Assembly: GCA_004173515.1 (NCBI GenBank)
Contig: SECN01000020.1
Span: 47,985 to 111,984 of the forward strand
Origin: Myxococcaceae bacterium
GTDB lineage: Bacteria; Myxococcota; Myxococcia; Myxococcales; Myxococcaceae
Length of the DNA stretch: 64,000 nt
Direction: 5' to 3'
Shown: one piece after another, positions 17,816 through 26,266 of the stretch
How the letters are laid out: every line of letters begins with the position of its first letter
How positions within the stretch are numbered: the first letter of the stretch is position 1
Notes under the pieces: model-generated
Seen by the model: only the letters and a program-made list of their open reading frames with translations
Told to the model about the DNA's origin: nothing
Database searches by the model: none
Position numbers and translations under genes: made by a program

Positions 17816-19372
17816 ATGACCACCACCCGTCGCCAGTTCCTCCGGGGCGCCACGAGCGGCCTGGGCCTGCTCGCCGCCGTCTCCACCCTCCCTCGCTGGA
17901 TGGGCTCCGCCCGCGCCGCCACGCTCGGCGGCTACTCCGGCTCCCGCGTCGCCGTGTGCGTCTTCCTCTTCGGAGGCAGCGACAGCAACAACGTGCTGGT
18001 GCCACGCACGGGCGCCGCCCATTCGCAGTACCTCAACGCCCGGCCCACCATCGGCTTCACCGCGGACCAACTGCTCCCCATCACCCCCGCGGGCATGACG
18101 GCCGGCGCCTACGGCGTGCACCCGTCGCTCACCAAGGTGCGCGAGCACTTCGAGGCGGGCCGCGCCGCGTTCGTGTGCAACGTGGGGCCGCTGGTGCTGC
18201 CCCTGAACAAGGCGCGCTACACCGCCAGCGCGTCGGTGCCGGAGAGCCTCTTCTCCCACAGCGACCAGCAGGACGCGTGGGCCACCTCGCTGGCCAACCC
18301 CGGCTCCAGCGCCGTCCCCCCTGGCTTCGTGGCGACGGGCTGGGGCGGGCGCACGGCGGACAGGTTGCACCCGCTCAACACCAGCACCCCGGCCGACTAC
18401 CCGGAGGTGACGTCGTTCGGAGGCAAGCCGAGCTTCTGCGTGGGCCTGGACCGCAAGCCCATGATGGTCGCCGCCGACGGCACGCTGGCCTTCCGCACCT
18501 ACAACGATCCGCCCTCCGACTTCGACCTGCTCCAGCAGGCGGCGCTCCAGGACGTGATGACGGTGCAGGACGGCGTGGCGCTGGAGACGTCCTACGCGAA
18601 CGTGTTCAGCACCGCCGCGACCTTCGCGGCCGAGCGCACCAGGCGGCGCGACGACGCGTGGAGCCTGCTGCCCCAGACCACCCGCGACGCCATCACCGGC
18701 TTCTTCACCCCGCCGCCGGAGGGCGCCACCTGGCAGCTGCACGGCCAGCTGTTCCAGGTGATCCGCGACCTGGTGGCGGGCGCCCTGCCGTCCAGCAAGG
18801 GCGGCCTGGGCCTCAAGCGCCAGATGTTCTCCGTGGGCTTCGGTTCCTTCGACACCCACCACGACCAGGACGTGGATCAGCCGAAGCTGCTGGCGCAGTT
18901 GGACTTCGCCCTGGACGCCTTCTACAAGTCCGTGACGCTGCTGGAGTCGCAGACGGCCCTCTTCGGCACCAACACGCCGCAGGCGACGCTCTTCACCATG
19001 AGCGACTTCAACCGCACGTTCCTGGAGAACGGCGACTCCGGGACGGACCACGCCTGGGGCGGTCACGCGCTGGTGCTGGGCAGTCGGGTGGCGGGCAGGA
19101 AGCTCTACGGCGTCTACCCCAGCCTGGACCTGGCGGCCTCGCTGGACGGCTCCACGGACGAGCGCGGCCGGTGGATCCCCACGGTGTCGGTGGAGCAGTA
19201 CGGCTTCACCCTCGCCGCGTGGCTGGGCCTCAACACCTCCGCTGATCGCGACTACGTGTTCCCCAACCTCGCGCCCTACGTGGCGTTCGCGAGCGACCCC
19301 GCCAACGCCCCGACCCTGCCGCAGGCGGCCCTGGCCCAGAAGTACCGGCTGGCCTTCATGCAGGTGGACTGA
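17816..19372 (+). CDS. DUF1501 family Tat-exported protein
   Basis: A 518-aa protein with a twin-arginine signal (TTRRQFLRG, then a hydrophobic stretch and SARAA). It carries DUF1501/sulfatase-like fold features: VFLFGGSDSNNVLVP near the N-terminus, FGSFDTHHDQD in the middle and DHAWGGHALVLG toward the C-terminus. Export by Tat implies folding, possibly with cofactor, in the cytoplasm. It is translationally close to DUF1800; a GTG at 17807 overlapping the upstream stop (GTGA) is an alternative start that would add three residues. Confidence 0.88.
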   Translation: MTTTRRQFLRGATSGLGLLAAVSTLPRWMGSARAATLGGYSGSRVAVCVFLFGGSDSNNVLVPRTGAAHSQYLNARPTIGFTADQLLPITPAGMTAGAYGVHPSLTKVREHFEAGRAAFVCNVGPLVLPLNKARYTASASVPESLFSHSDQQDAWATSLANPGSSAVPPGFVATGWGGRTADRLHPLNTSTPADYPEVTSFGGKPSFCVGLDRKPMMVAADGTLAFRTYNDPPSDFDLLQQAALQDVMTVQDGVALETSYANVFSTAATFAAERTRRRDDAWSLLPQTTRDAITGFFTPPPEGATWQLHGQLFQVIRDLVAGALPSSKGGLGLKRQMFSVGFGSFDTHHDQDVDQPKLLAQLDFALDAFYKSVTLLESQTALFGTNTPQATLFTMSDFNRTFLENGDSGTDHAWGGHALVLGSRVAGRKLYGVYPSLDLAASLDGSTDERGRWIPTVSVEQYGFTLAAWLGLNTSADRDYVFPNLAPYVAFASDPANAPTLPQAALAQKYRLAFMQVD

Positions 19373-19396
19373 GGTCCGACCGGATGCGGTGACGAG

Positions 19397-19427
19397 GGCC
19401 GCGGTCTGCTTCCAGGAGGCCGCGGCC
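19397..19427 (+). terminator. Hairpin terminator of the DUF1800-DUF1501 operon
   Basis: An 8-bp perfect stem (GGCCGCGG / CCGCGGCC), loop of 15 bases, followed by the T-rich stretch TTCTTGCTT, 24 bases after the DUF1501 stop. A standard intrinsic terminator. Confidence 0.7.
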
Positions 19428-19435
19428 TTCTTGCT

Positions 19436-19696
19436 TCCTGGCGGCAGTACCGGGGCAGCCTGCGGTCCCTCTACGACTGGCTCGATGGGCAAGAGGTCGC
19501 CATCGCGGACTTGAACCGGCGGCACATGCAGGACTGGTTTCAGCACCTGCATGATCATCGCGGTCGACGTCTACCTGATGAGCCTGCGGATGACCTGATC
19601 CGCAACACCGATTTGCCAGGACTGCCGCTGTACCTGCCCAGGCCGCTGGATCCGGAGTACCCATGGGCCTCCCTGGTGGTCTCTGCATTCCTGTAG
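19436..19696 (+). pseudogene. Tyrosine recombinase remnant (frameshifted)
   Basis: The frame reads SWRQYRGSLRSLYDWLDG then MQDWFQHLHD, as in the SAM-like N-terminal domain of phage-type integrases. It then switches to another frame for IAVDVYLMSLR, and the first frame resumes with LPLYLPRPLDPE, the usual linker before the catalytic domain. It stops at a TAG near 19694. The catalytic R-H-R-Y domain is absent. Two frame changes and lack of a start show it is dead. It marks a past mobile-element insertion immediately upstream of the hydrolase gene. Confidence 0.6.
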
Positions 19697-19708
19697 TTGA
19701 GTCAGTCC

Positions 19709-20698
19709 ATGCGAAAACTCCTCCTCCTCTGCTTGCCGCTGCTCGCCTGTGTGACGACGAAGTCCGCCCCGGTCCCGGCTTCTGCCGACTCCAGCGCGTT
19801 GCATCAGGTGAAGCGGGTGAAGGTGGCCGAGGGGGTCGAGCTCGAGCTGCTCGACTTCGGAGGCCAGGGACCCGCGCTCGTCTTCCTGTCGGGCCTGGGC
19901 AACACGGGCCACGTGTTCGACACCTTCGCGCCGGAGTTCACCGCGGCCCATCACGTCTACGCCGTCACCCGCCGGGGGTTTGGCTCGTCGAGCTGGCCCG
20001 AGCAGGGCTATGACACCGCCACCCTGGGCGAGGACGTCGTCCGGGTGCTGGAGGGGCTGGGAATCGCGAAGGCGTCATTCGTGGGCCACTCCGCCGCCGG
20101 GCCAGAGCTCACCTGGGTGGCAACCCATCACCCGGAGCGCGTGGAGAAGGTGGTCTACCTGGACGTGAGGACCAACGGTGACCTGCTGGCGGAGCTCCTT
20201 TCGGTCCTGCCCATGCCTCCTCCGAGCGAGCCCGCTGCCGAGGACGTGGCCTCACGCGCCGCGCTCGCCGCCGCGCTCGCGCGTGACGTCGGAGGAGCGT
20301 TCCCCGCGCACGAGATCGACGAGGCGAACGAGTTCGAGCCGAAGACCGGGCACTACCTGCGCGCCCGCAGGTGGCCGCACGCGGAGGAGCGGGTGATGAA
20401 GGGTTTCTCGCAGGTGGACTTCGCGGCCGTGACGGCGGCCGTGCTCTTCCTCTACGTGGATCAGCCTCGGTCCGGGCGGGCGGAGGATCTCCCAGGCTTC
20501 TCCCAAATGGACCTTCCCGTGCAGGAGAAGTTGAGGACCCTGAGCGCCAGGGCGCTCCAGCGGGACGCCGAAATGCTGAGCGTGATGAGCATGCCGAACT
20601 GGAAGGGCATCAAGCTCGAGCACGCGCGGCACTACGTCTGGCTCACCAACCATGATGAGGTGCTGCGCGAGATGAAGACCTTCCTCAAGACATTTTGA
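19709..20698 (+). CDS. Alpha/beta hydrolase lipoprotein
   Basis: A 329-aa protein with a short lipoprotein signal ([14 protein letters not shown]). Alpha/beta-hydrolase features are [10 protein letters not shown] near residue 60 (oxyanion region), VTRRGFGSS, the nucleophile elbow GHSAAG (Ser about residue 130), and a late His ([10 protein letters not shown], near residue 307) in the catalytic position. A lid of about 80 residues lies between. The substrate is unknown. The ribosome site before the ATG is weak; a TTG four codons earlier is possible. The preceding DNA is a recombinase relic, so this gene may have moved with it. Confidence 0.83.
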   Translation: MRKLLLLCLPLLACVTTKSAPVPASADSSALHQVKRVKVAEGVELELLDFGGQGPALVFLSGLGNTGHVFDTFAPEFTAAHHVYAVTRRGFGSSSWPEQGYDTATLGEDVVRVLEGLGIAKASFVGHSAAGPELTWVATHHPERVEKVVYLDVRTNGDLLAELLSVLPMPPPSEPAAEDVASRAALAAALARDVGGAFPAHEIDEANEFEPKTGHYLRARRWPHAEERVMKGFSQVDFAAVTAAVLFLYVDQPRSGRAEDLPGFSQMDLPVQEKLRTLSARALQRDAEMLSVMSMPNWKGIKLEHARHYVWLTNHDEVLREMKTFLKTF

Positions 20699-20834
20699 AA
20701 GGGCGGGGAAGGCGCGCTGGATGAGCGCATCTCCTGTTTCCACACTTCGAGCAAGCGAACACGTCCAGCGCTTTCCGTCCTGCGTAGCAGCCTGGCGCGA
20801 GTCCAATCGTGGTGTGCGCTCCTTCTTCGGCTCC

Positions 20835-20945
20835 GCATTGAAGCGGGATGGCACTGTCTGGGCCTGGGGCAAGAACGACGTGGGCCAGGCAGGAGACGGA
20901 ACGACGACGGACCGCCGAACGCCGGTGCGGGTACTGACTCCCTGA
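20835..20945 (+). pseudogene. Fragment of a third RCC1-repeat gene
   Basis: Thirty-six codons read [12 protein letters not shown], then [17 protein letters not shown] and a stop. This is exactly the last blade of the two full RCC1 lipoproteins in this window. There is no start, signal or other blade; upstream codons in the same frame are unrelated. It is the 3' end of a third paralogue, the rest lost by deletion. Confidence 0.75.
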
Positions 20946-21164
20946 CAAGGGCCAGCGCGTCCGCGGTTGGCAGGCGCAATGAGCACGTCACGGACGTCGT
21001 GAGCAGCCATGAAGAGGCTGTGCAGGGGGCTTCACACCCGTGTGCCAGGCGCTGCACGAAGCGCTGGGCGAGCGAGGTTGCGTCCGGGCGGGAGCGGGGC
21101 TTTTCCGGTTGGCCTCAAGGATGCACTGCTGGCGCACATGGGCCGGGACCGAGCTGTTTGCCTG

Positions 21165-22193
21165 ATGGACGACCTTCGCGCCGCCAACCCCAGCGAGCAC
21201 ACGCGCTGGCTGGCCGCGCCCGATGAGCCGGCCTTCCGCGAGCTGCTTCACGCGCGTTACGCGGAGACATATTCCTACCCGTTGCTCTACGAGCCCGGCG
21301 GAGCCGTGCGGCTCTGGAGGGACGGGGCGCTGCTGAGCCTCGGCGAGTTCGACGCGCGGGGGGCGCTGCTGTGGCACACGGGCCTGTGGAGCAGGCCGGG
21401 GCGGGACTCGCTGGACTCGGGGCTCTCCGTGGCGCTGCCGAGCCGCCGCACCCTCATGCGCCGCGCCGAGCACGAGGCGCTGTGGGGCTCGCTGCTGGAG
21501 CGGCTCGGGCGCTGGGTGGGCTTCCTGCACCAGAACACCTCCACGCTGCACGTCATGGCGCAGCGCTACGCCTCGCGCTTCATGCGGGCGAGCCCCATGG
21601 GCCTCGTCGTCAACTACACGCGGGGCGAGACGGTGATGGGCGTGGAGGAGGGCTCGGGCGTGCCCATGCAGGCACTGGCGATGACGACGATGCTCGCGCC
21701 CCCGCCGCCACGCCGACGCTACCTGCCCGAGGGCCCGTGGGGGGAGTGGCTCGCGTGCATCCTGGCCGGGGTGGGGCTCGCGGAGTCGGTGGCCTTCACG
21801 CCGCTGGAGCGCCGGGCGTGGAGGCAGGGCGCCGTGCTGCGTCCGCTCGACTGGAACGCGTCGCTGCGTCTGGAGCGGCGGGGCCTCGTGGGATTCAGCG
21901 CGGAGGGCGCCCCGGCGCTCACGTCCGAGCGGGCGCGCGTGGACCTCATCCACCTGCCCATGGGCGAGCCCCAGCGGGTGGCCGAGGGGACGCCGGTGCT
22001 CCTCGCGGCCGGCTTTCTTCCGACGGGCATCCGCCTCCACCAGCGCGAGCCGGATGAACTCGTCTTTCAATACGTGGCGGACCCGGGAGCCGCGTGCGAG
22101 GCCGTCAGCCGCGCCCGGCTGGACGGCGCGCGGGCCCGGGAGCTCTTCGCGGGATGGAGGGAGCGATGCGCGCGAACTTCATCGACACGGTGA
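21165..22193 (+). CDS. Unknown protein, first gene of six-gene cassette
   Basis: The frame is open from 21009, but normal high-GC codon use begins near 21150, so the start is placed at MDDLRAANPSEHTRW (342 aa); 21138 is an alternative. The protein is soluble, alpha/beta-looking, with RRYLPEGPWGEW and an Arg-rich C-terminus. I recognise no family. HQNTSTLHVMAQRYASRFM in the middle is the most distinctive segment. It overlaps the next gene by 28 bp, which argues for coexpression and perhaps physical partnership with the condensation-type enzyme downstream. Confidence 0.7.
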   Translation: MDDLRAANPSEHTRWLAAPDEPAFRELLHARYAETYSYPLLYEPGGAVRLWRDGALLSLGEFDARGALLWHTGLWSRPGRDSLDSGLSVALPSRRTLMRRAEHEALWGSLLERLGRWVGFLHQNTSTLHVMAQRYASRFMRASPMGLVVNYTRGETVMGVEEGSGVPMQALAMTTMLAPPPPRRRYLPEGPWGEWLACILAGVGLAESVAFTPLERRAWRQGAVLRPLDWNASLRLERRGLVGFSAEGAPALTSERARVDLIHLPMGEPQRVAEGTPVLLAAGFLPTGIRLHQREPDELVFQYVADPGAACEAVSRARLDGARARELFAGWRERCARTSSTR

Positions 22194-23440
22194 TGGCGCG
22201 GCTGGACGGCGAGGTCGCCACCATCTGGGCCACGGTGCTGCTGCGGCTGGAGGACAGGCCCGACGTGGCGCTCCTGCGCCGGGGGCTGCGCGCGCTGGTG
22301 CGGGAGAGCGAGCGCCTCAACGTGGCCTGGAACGACGCGCGCCGCGCATGGGTGCCCGCCGTGCGCGGGGACGCGGAGGTGGACGCGGCCCTGGTGCAAG
22401 GCGCGGAGCCCCTGTCCGAGCCCGACGCCGTCGCGCGAATCATCAACACGCGGGTGGACCTCACGCGCGACGTGCCGCTGCGGCTGCACCTGCATCCCAT
22501 GGTGGACGCGGCCCAGGGGCCCTGGCTGCTGGGCATCCAGTTGCACCACGCCATCGGGGACGCGAAGGCGCTGGCGCACCTGCTGGAGCGGCTGTGGTTG
22601 CTCTGCGCGGGACGCGGCTCGGAGTCGCGCCCGCTGGAGCCCTCGACGCTCACGGATGGCAAGGTGCTGCTCGCGGCGCTGCGCCAGCCGGGCGTGGTGC
22701 TGGGGCTCATGAGTCCGCGCCGGCGGCTCCTGGCGCGGCGGGGAATGGGGCTGCGCCGAAGTGGGGACACCGCCGGACACGCGCTCTCGGCCACGGCGCG
22801 GCTCACGCTTCCCCAGGGCGCCACGGACCTCCAGGCGTCGGAGGTCTTCTTCTGCGCGCTGCTCGCGGGCGTGGCGCTGCGAGAGTCCCCGGCGGACGGA
22901 CGCATCCGCCTGCGCATGCCGGTGGACCTGCGGCGGATGCTGGGGCTCGGGCGGACGCTGGGCAATGGCTGCTCCACGGTGCCGGTGGAGCTCTCCCTGA
23001 AGGAGGTCCGCGCCCGGCTGGAGGCCCCGCGCGAGCTGGCCCGCTTCCTGCGCTCCGAGGTGCGGCGGGTGCTCGATGAGGGCGTGCACTGGACGACGGC
23101 GCTGGAGTGCATGGCGGTGGCCCGGCTCGCACCGGCGCGGGTGCTGCGCGAGCACGCGCGTCCCGGGCTCATCGCCGAGCCCCGGACGAACACGCTCGTC
23201 GTCACCTACCTGGGACGGATGGACAAGCACTTCACGCAGGCGCCGCTGCGCATCCGCTCCATGCGCAGCCACACGGCCACCTGGGGCGCCACGGGCCTGT
23301 CGTTCGCGGACACGCTCAACATCAGCACGGCGGCCTTCGAGGGCCTCTGGACGCGCGAGGAGTTGCGCGACTTCACGGAGCGCGTCGCCGGGTGGGCGTC
23401 CTCGGGCTTCGGCCTGCGGGCGGAGGTGCTCGCGCCATGA
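22166..23440 (+). CDS. Condensation/wax-ester-synthase-type acyltransferase
   Basis: A 424-aa protein started at an ATG behind GGAGG. It carries HHAIGDA at residue 127, a variant of the HHxxxDG active-site motif shared by NRPS condensation domains, carnitine-type and wax ester/diacylglycerol acyltransferases, with the general-base second His retained and the last Gly replaced by Ala. A second conserved-looking region is DTLNISTAAFEG near residue 390, where such enzymes form the substrate tunnel. It would transfer an acyl group to an alcohol or amine; donor and acceptor are unknown. It overlaps both neighbours, the downstream one by ATGA. Confidence 0.72.
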   Translation: MRANFIDTVMARLDGEVATIWATVLLRLEDRPDVALLRRGLRALVRESERLNVAWNDARRAWVPAVRGDAEVDAALVQGAEPLSEPDAVARIINTRVDLTRDVPLRLHLHPMVDAAQGPWLLGIQLHHAIGDAKALAHLLERLWLLCAGRGSESRPLEPSTLTDGKVLLAALRQPGVVLGLMSPRRRLLARRGMGLRRSGDTAGHALSATARLTLPQGATDLQASEVFFCALLAGVALRESPADGRIRLRMPVDLRRMLGLGRTLGNGCSTVPVELSLKEVRARLEAPRELARFLRSEVRRVLDEGVHWTTALECMAVARLAPARVLREHARPGLIAEPRTNTLVVTYLGRMDKHFTQAPLRIRSMRSHTATWGATGLSFADTLNISTAAFEGLWTREELRDFTERVAGWASSGFGLRAEVLAP

Positions 23441-24048
23441 TGGGGCTGCGCGAGGCGCCCGGGGTGTACCTGGGCTTCATCTGCCTGCACGTGCTCGCGG
23501 GGCACCTGGGCTCCAGCCTCGTCTACCGCCTGCGCTTCGGGCGCAGCCCGCTGGCCTACCGGAGCGCGGCGGCGGACTCCGCGCACACGCGCGTCACGCG
23601 GCGCATCAGTGGCGTCTCGCTGCTCTGGGCCGGCTCCATGCTCGCGGCCGCGTTCTGGCCCGCGTGGTCCGCCATGCCCTGGGGACGGCCGCTGCTGCCT
23701 GTTCCTCCGCTCGCGGGTTGGGTGCTCGGTGTCGTGGGGCTCATGGGCATGCTGTGGGCCCAGTATGCAATGGGCCCGGCGTTCCGCATCGGCGTGGACG
23801 CGGGGGAGGCCCGGCCCGAGCTGCACGAGGGGGGACTCCACCGCTACTCGCGCAACCCCATCTACGTGTTCTCCTACCTGTACCTCGTAGGGGCTTCGCT
23901 CTGGGCTCCGTCCGTGGTGACGCTGGGCGCCTGTGCGGCGCTCGGGGGGCTCTTCCATCAACTGGTGCTCCAGGAGGAGCGGTTCCTCGCGGACCGCCTC
24001 GGTGAGCCCTACGCGCGCTATTGCCAGCGCGCACCTCGCTACTTCTGA
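23437..24048 (+). CDS. ICMT/PEMT-like membrane methyltransferase
   Basis: A 203-aa integral membrane protein with about five hydrophobic segments. The C-terminal signature GLHRYSRNPIYVFSYLY followed by EERFLADRLGEPYARYC matches the isoprenylcysteine carboxyl methyltransferase / phospholipid methyltransferase fold, which uses SAM on a membrane-bound lipid or prenyl substrate. The two adjacent start codons (ATGATG) overlap the upstream TGA by 4 bp. In this cassette it probably methylates a carboxyl, hydroxyl or amine of the lipid product. Confidence 0.8.
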   Translation: MMGLREAPGVYLGFICLHVLAGHLGSSLVYRLRFGRSPLAYRSAAADSAHTRVTRRISGVSLLWAGSMLAAAFWPAWSAMPWGRPLLPVPPLAGWVLGVVGLMGMLWAQYAMGPAFRIGVDAGEARPELHEGGLHRYSRNPIYVFSYLYLVGASLWAPSVVTLGACAALGGLFHQLVLQEERFLADRLGEPYARYCQRAPRYF

Positions 24049-24054
24049 CGCGCC

Positions 24055-25038
24055 ATGCAGCCAGCCCTCTCGCATCCCGCTGATCCGCCCGGTGCCGCGC
24101 CCCCGCAGCCCGACCTCTCCCGCGCCGAGCTGGTGGAGTTGCTCCGCATCCGTCCCCTGCGCGCGGTGGGCATGGCGGCGCTGCACCTGGGTGTCTGGGT
24201 CGCGGCGGCCGTGGCCATCGCCCACGCGGGCAGCGTCTGGGTGAAGCTGCCGCTGTGGATGCTGGCGGGTGGGGCGGTGATGGGGCTCATCCAGCTCGAC
24301 CACGACGCGTGGCACGACAACCTCTTCCCGAGGCCGTGGCAGAACCGCCTCTTTGGCAACGCGCTCAGCCTGCTCGTGGGCATCGCCTACGAGCCCATGC
24401 GCCATGACCACCTCGCGCACCACCGCTGGAACCGGACGCAGAAGGACCCTGACGCCTACAACGCCGGCCGCCGCTCGCTCGGGCTGTGCGCGCTCTTCTA
24501 CGCCACCGTGCTGCTCGGCATCCCGCTGAGCCTCATCTACTTCAACGTCCTCTATCCGCTGCAGCACTTCTGCCGCGCGCGATTGCGCCGCCATGGCGCG
24601 GTGCTGCTCTGCTACGCGGGCTTCTACGCGGGGCTCTTCTGGCTGCTGTCGCGGCACGGGCTCGTCCCCGGCGCGGTGGAGTGCTGGCTGCTGCCGGTGC
24701 TCTTCGCCAGCCCCCTCAACGGCCTCAAGTCCATCGCGGACCACCACGCCAACACGTGGCGCGGGGACCGCTTCCACACCGCGACGACGGTGCGCGGCAC
24801 GCGGCTCGTCACGTTCCTCTGGAACGGGCTCAACTACCACCTGGACCACCACCTCTATCCGCGCGTGCCCGGCTACAACCTCGCGAGGCTGCACACCCAC
24901 CTGCGCCCCGGGCTGCTCGCGCGCGGCGCCCCCGTCTTCGACAGCTACCTCGACGTCATGGGACGCGCGCTGCTCGCCGGGCCCACCGTCGTGGACGAGG
25001 ACGTGCGGCTCGTCACCCTGGAACGAAAGCGCCCATGA
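24055..25038 (+). CDS. Membrane fatty-acid desaturase family protein
   Basis: A 327-aa membrane protein with the three histidine boxes of integral-membrane diiron desaturases: HDAWH (about residue 83), HDHLAHH (117) and HLDHH (262). Hydrophobic segments lie between boxes one and two and before box three. It would introduce a double bond or hydroxyl into an acyl or carotenoid-like chain. It lies 6 bp after the methyltransferase stop and overlaps the CapA gene by ATGA. Confidence 0.88.
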   Translation: MQPALSHPADPPGAAPPQPDLSRAELVELLRIRPLRAVGMAALHLGVWVAAAVAIAHAGSVWVKLPLWMLAGGAVMGLIQLDHDAWHDNLFPRPWQNRLFGNALSLLVGIAYEPMRHDHLAHHRWNRTQKDPDAYNAGRRSLGLCALFYATVLLGIPLSLIYFNVLYPLQHFCRARLRRHGAVLLCYAGFYAGLFWLLSRHGLVPGAVECWLLPVLFASPLNGLKSIADHHANTWRGDRFHTATTVRGTRLVTFLWNGLNYHLDHHLYPRVPGYNLARLHTHLRPGLLARGAPVFDSYLDVMGRALLAGPTVVDEDVRLVTLERKRP

Positions 25039-26264
25039 ACGCCCTGCGCCAGCTGTACGCGGACCTTCGCTACGAGGACGGCCGCTGGCCGCTGTCCCGC
25101 TGGGACCTCAACCTGCGCTACATCGCCAAGAGCCTGCTCCACGTCCCCGAGCCGCGCCGCGCCGAGGACGTCGAGCACTTCGCGAGCGTCGCCCGGCACC
25201 TCGCCTCCGGGAGCTGGAAGCCCGCCGCGCCCGCGGCGCTCAACCTGTGCGCCGTGGGCGATGTGATGTGGATTCGCAGCGGCTTCCGCGAGGCGCTCTC
25301 CCCGGGCGTGCGTGCGCTGATGGCGGACGCGCACGTGGCCTTCGCCAACCTGGAGACGCCCGTGGATCCGGCGCGGCCCGTGCCCCGACGCGTCTACGAG
25401 ACGCTCCACTACAACGCGCCGCCGGGCTACCTGGACGCGTGGGAGGGCACCGCGCGCCACCGCGTGTTCTCGCTGTGCAACAACCACGCGCTGGACCAGG
25501 GCGCGCAAGGGCTGGAGCGCACGCGCCAGAGCGTGCTGGCCCGCCCGGAGCACCGCTGCGTCGGAGGCCCCCGGGCGCAGGACGCGGTGGCGGGCCTGGA
25601 GGTGGCCGGGGTGCGCCTGGGCATCGCCGCGGTGACGTATGACATCAACCACCTCGTGGGGACGCCGCCCGAGGGCGTTCCGGTGACGCGCCTGGGCAGC
25701 CCGCGGCATGCGCCCGACTGGGAGCGGCTGGGCGCCCTCATCGACGCGGCGCGCGCGGTGGGGCCGGACCTCGTGGTGCTCATGCCGCACTGGGGCTTCG
25801 AGTACGAGTACTGGCCCGAGTCCCTCCAGCGCGAGCACGCCTACCGCCTCATCGAGCGCGGGGCGGACATCCTCCTGGGCTCCTCGCCGCACGTGCTGCA
25901 GCCCGTGGAGCTGGTCTCCATCGACGGCGGGGACCCCACGTGCCCCGCGCAGGTGCGCCGGGGAGGGCCGCCGCGAGTGGGGCTCATCGCGTACTCGCTC
26001 GGCAACTTCCTGAGCATCATGCCCACGCGGGCGTGCCAGACGGGTGCGGTGTTGAAGCTCGCGCTCGCGCGGGACGCGGGGGGCTGCCTGCGCCCCGTGG
26101 ACGTGCGCGCGGTGCCCACGGCGTGCGGGCGGGGCCTGGGCGGCGAGGGCTTCCTGGACGCGGGCGTCGTGGCGGTGGACGAGCTGGGCCTGGAGCGCGC
26201 GGCGCCGCACCTCGCGCACGCGCGGCGCACCCTGGGCGGACTGATTTCAACCCGGAGGGACTGA
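25035..26264 (+). CDS. CapA/PgsA family metallophosphatase-fold protein
   Basis: A 409-aa protein. Motifs of the CapA family are in order: CAVGDVMW, FANLETPV, CNNHALDQG, VVLMPHWGFEYEYWP, GSSPHVLQP and AYSLGNFLS, covering about residues 70-345 and forming the dinuclear metal site. No signal peptide or membrane anchor is visible, unlike polyglutamate-capsule CapA, so a cytoplasmic role is likely. CapA homologues also appear in natural-product clusters, where their chemistry is poorly known. It overlaps the desaturase gene (ATGA). Confidence 0.85.
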   Translation: MNALRQLYADLRYEDGRWPLSRWDLNLRYIAKSLLHVPEPRRAEDVEHFASVARHLASGSWKPAAPAALNLCAVGDVMWIRSGFREALSPGVRALMADAHVAFANLETPVDPARPVPRRVYETLHYNAPPGYLDAWEGTARHRVFSLCNNHALDQGAQGLERTRQSVLARPEHRCVGGPRAQDAVAGLEVAGVRLGIAAVTYDINHLVGTPPEGVPVTRLGSPRHAPDWERLGALIDAARAVGPDLVVLMPHWGFEYEYWPESLQREHAYRLIERGADILLGSSPHVLQPVELVSIDGGDPTCPAQVRRGGPPRVGLIAYSLGNFLSIMPTRACQTGAVLKLALARDAGGCLRPVDVRAVPTACGRGLGGEGFLDAGVVAVDELGLERAAPHLAHARRTLGGLISTRRD

Positions 26265-26266
26265 AG

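Noticed and set aside
17666..19558. Long minus-strand frame opposite the DUF1501 gene
   Set aside because: Composition is typical of reverse-strand shadow frames and the plus-strand protein has a Tat signal and family motifs.
25035..26264. Capsule (poly-gamma-glutamate) biosynthesis locus
   Set aside because: Only a CapA-fold protein is present, without CapB/CapC partners or a membrane anchor.
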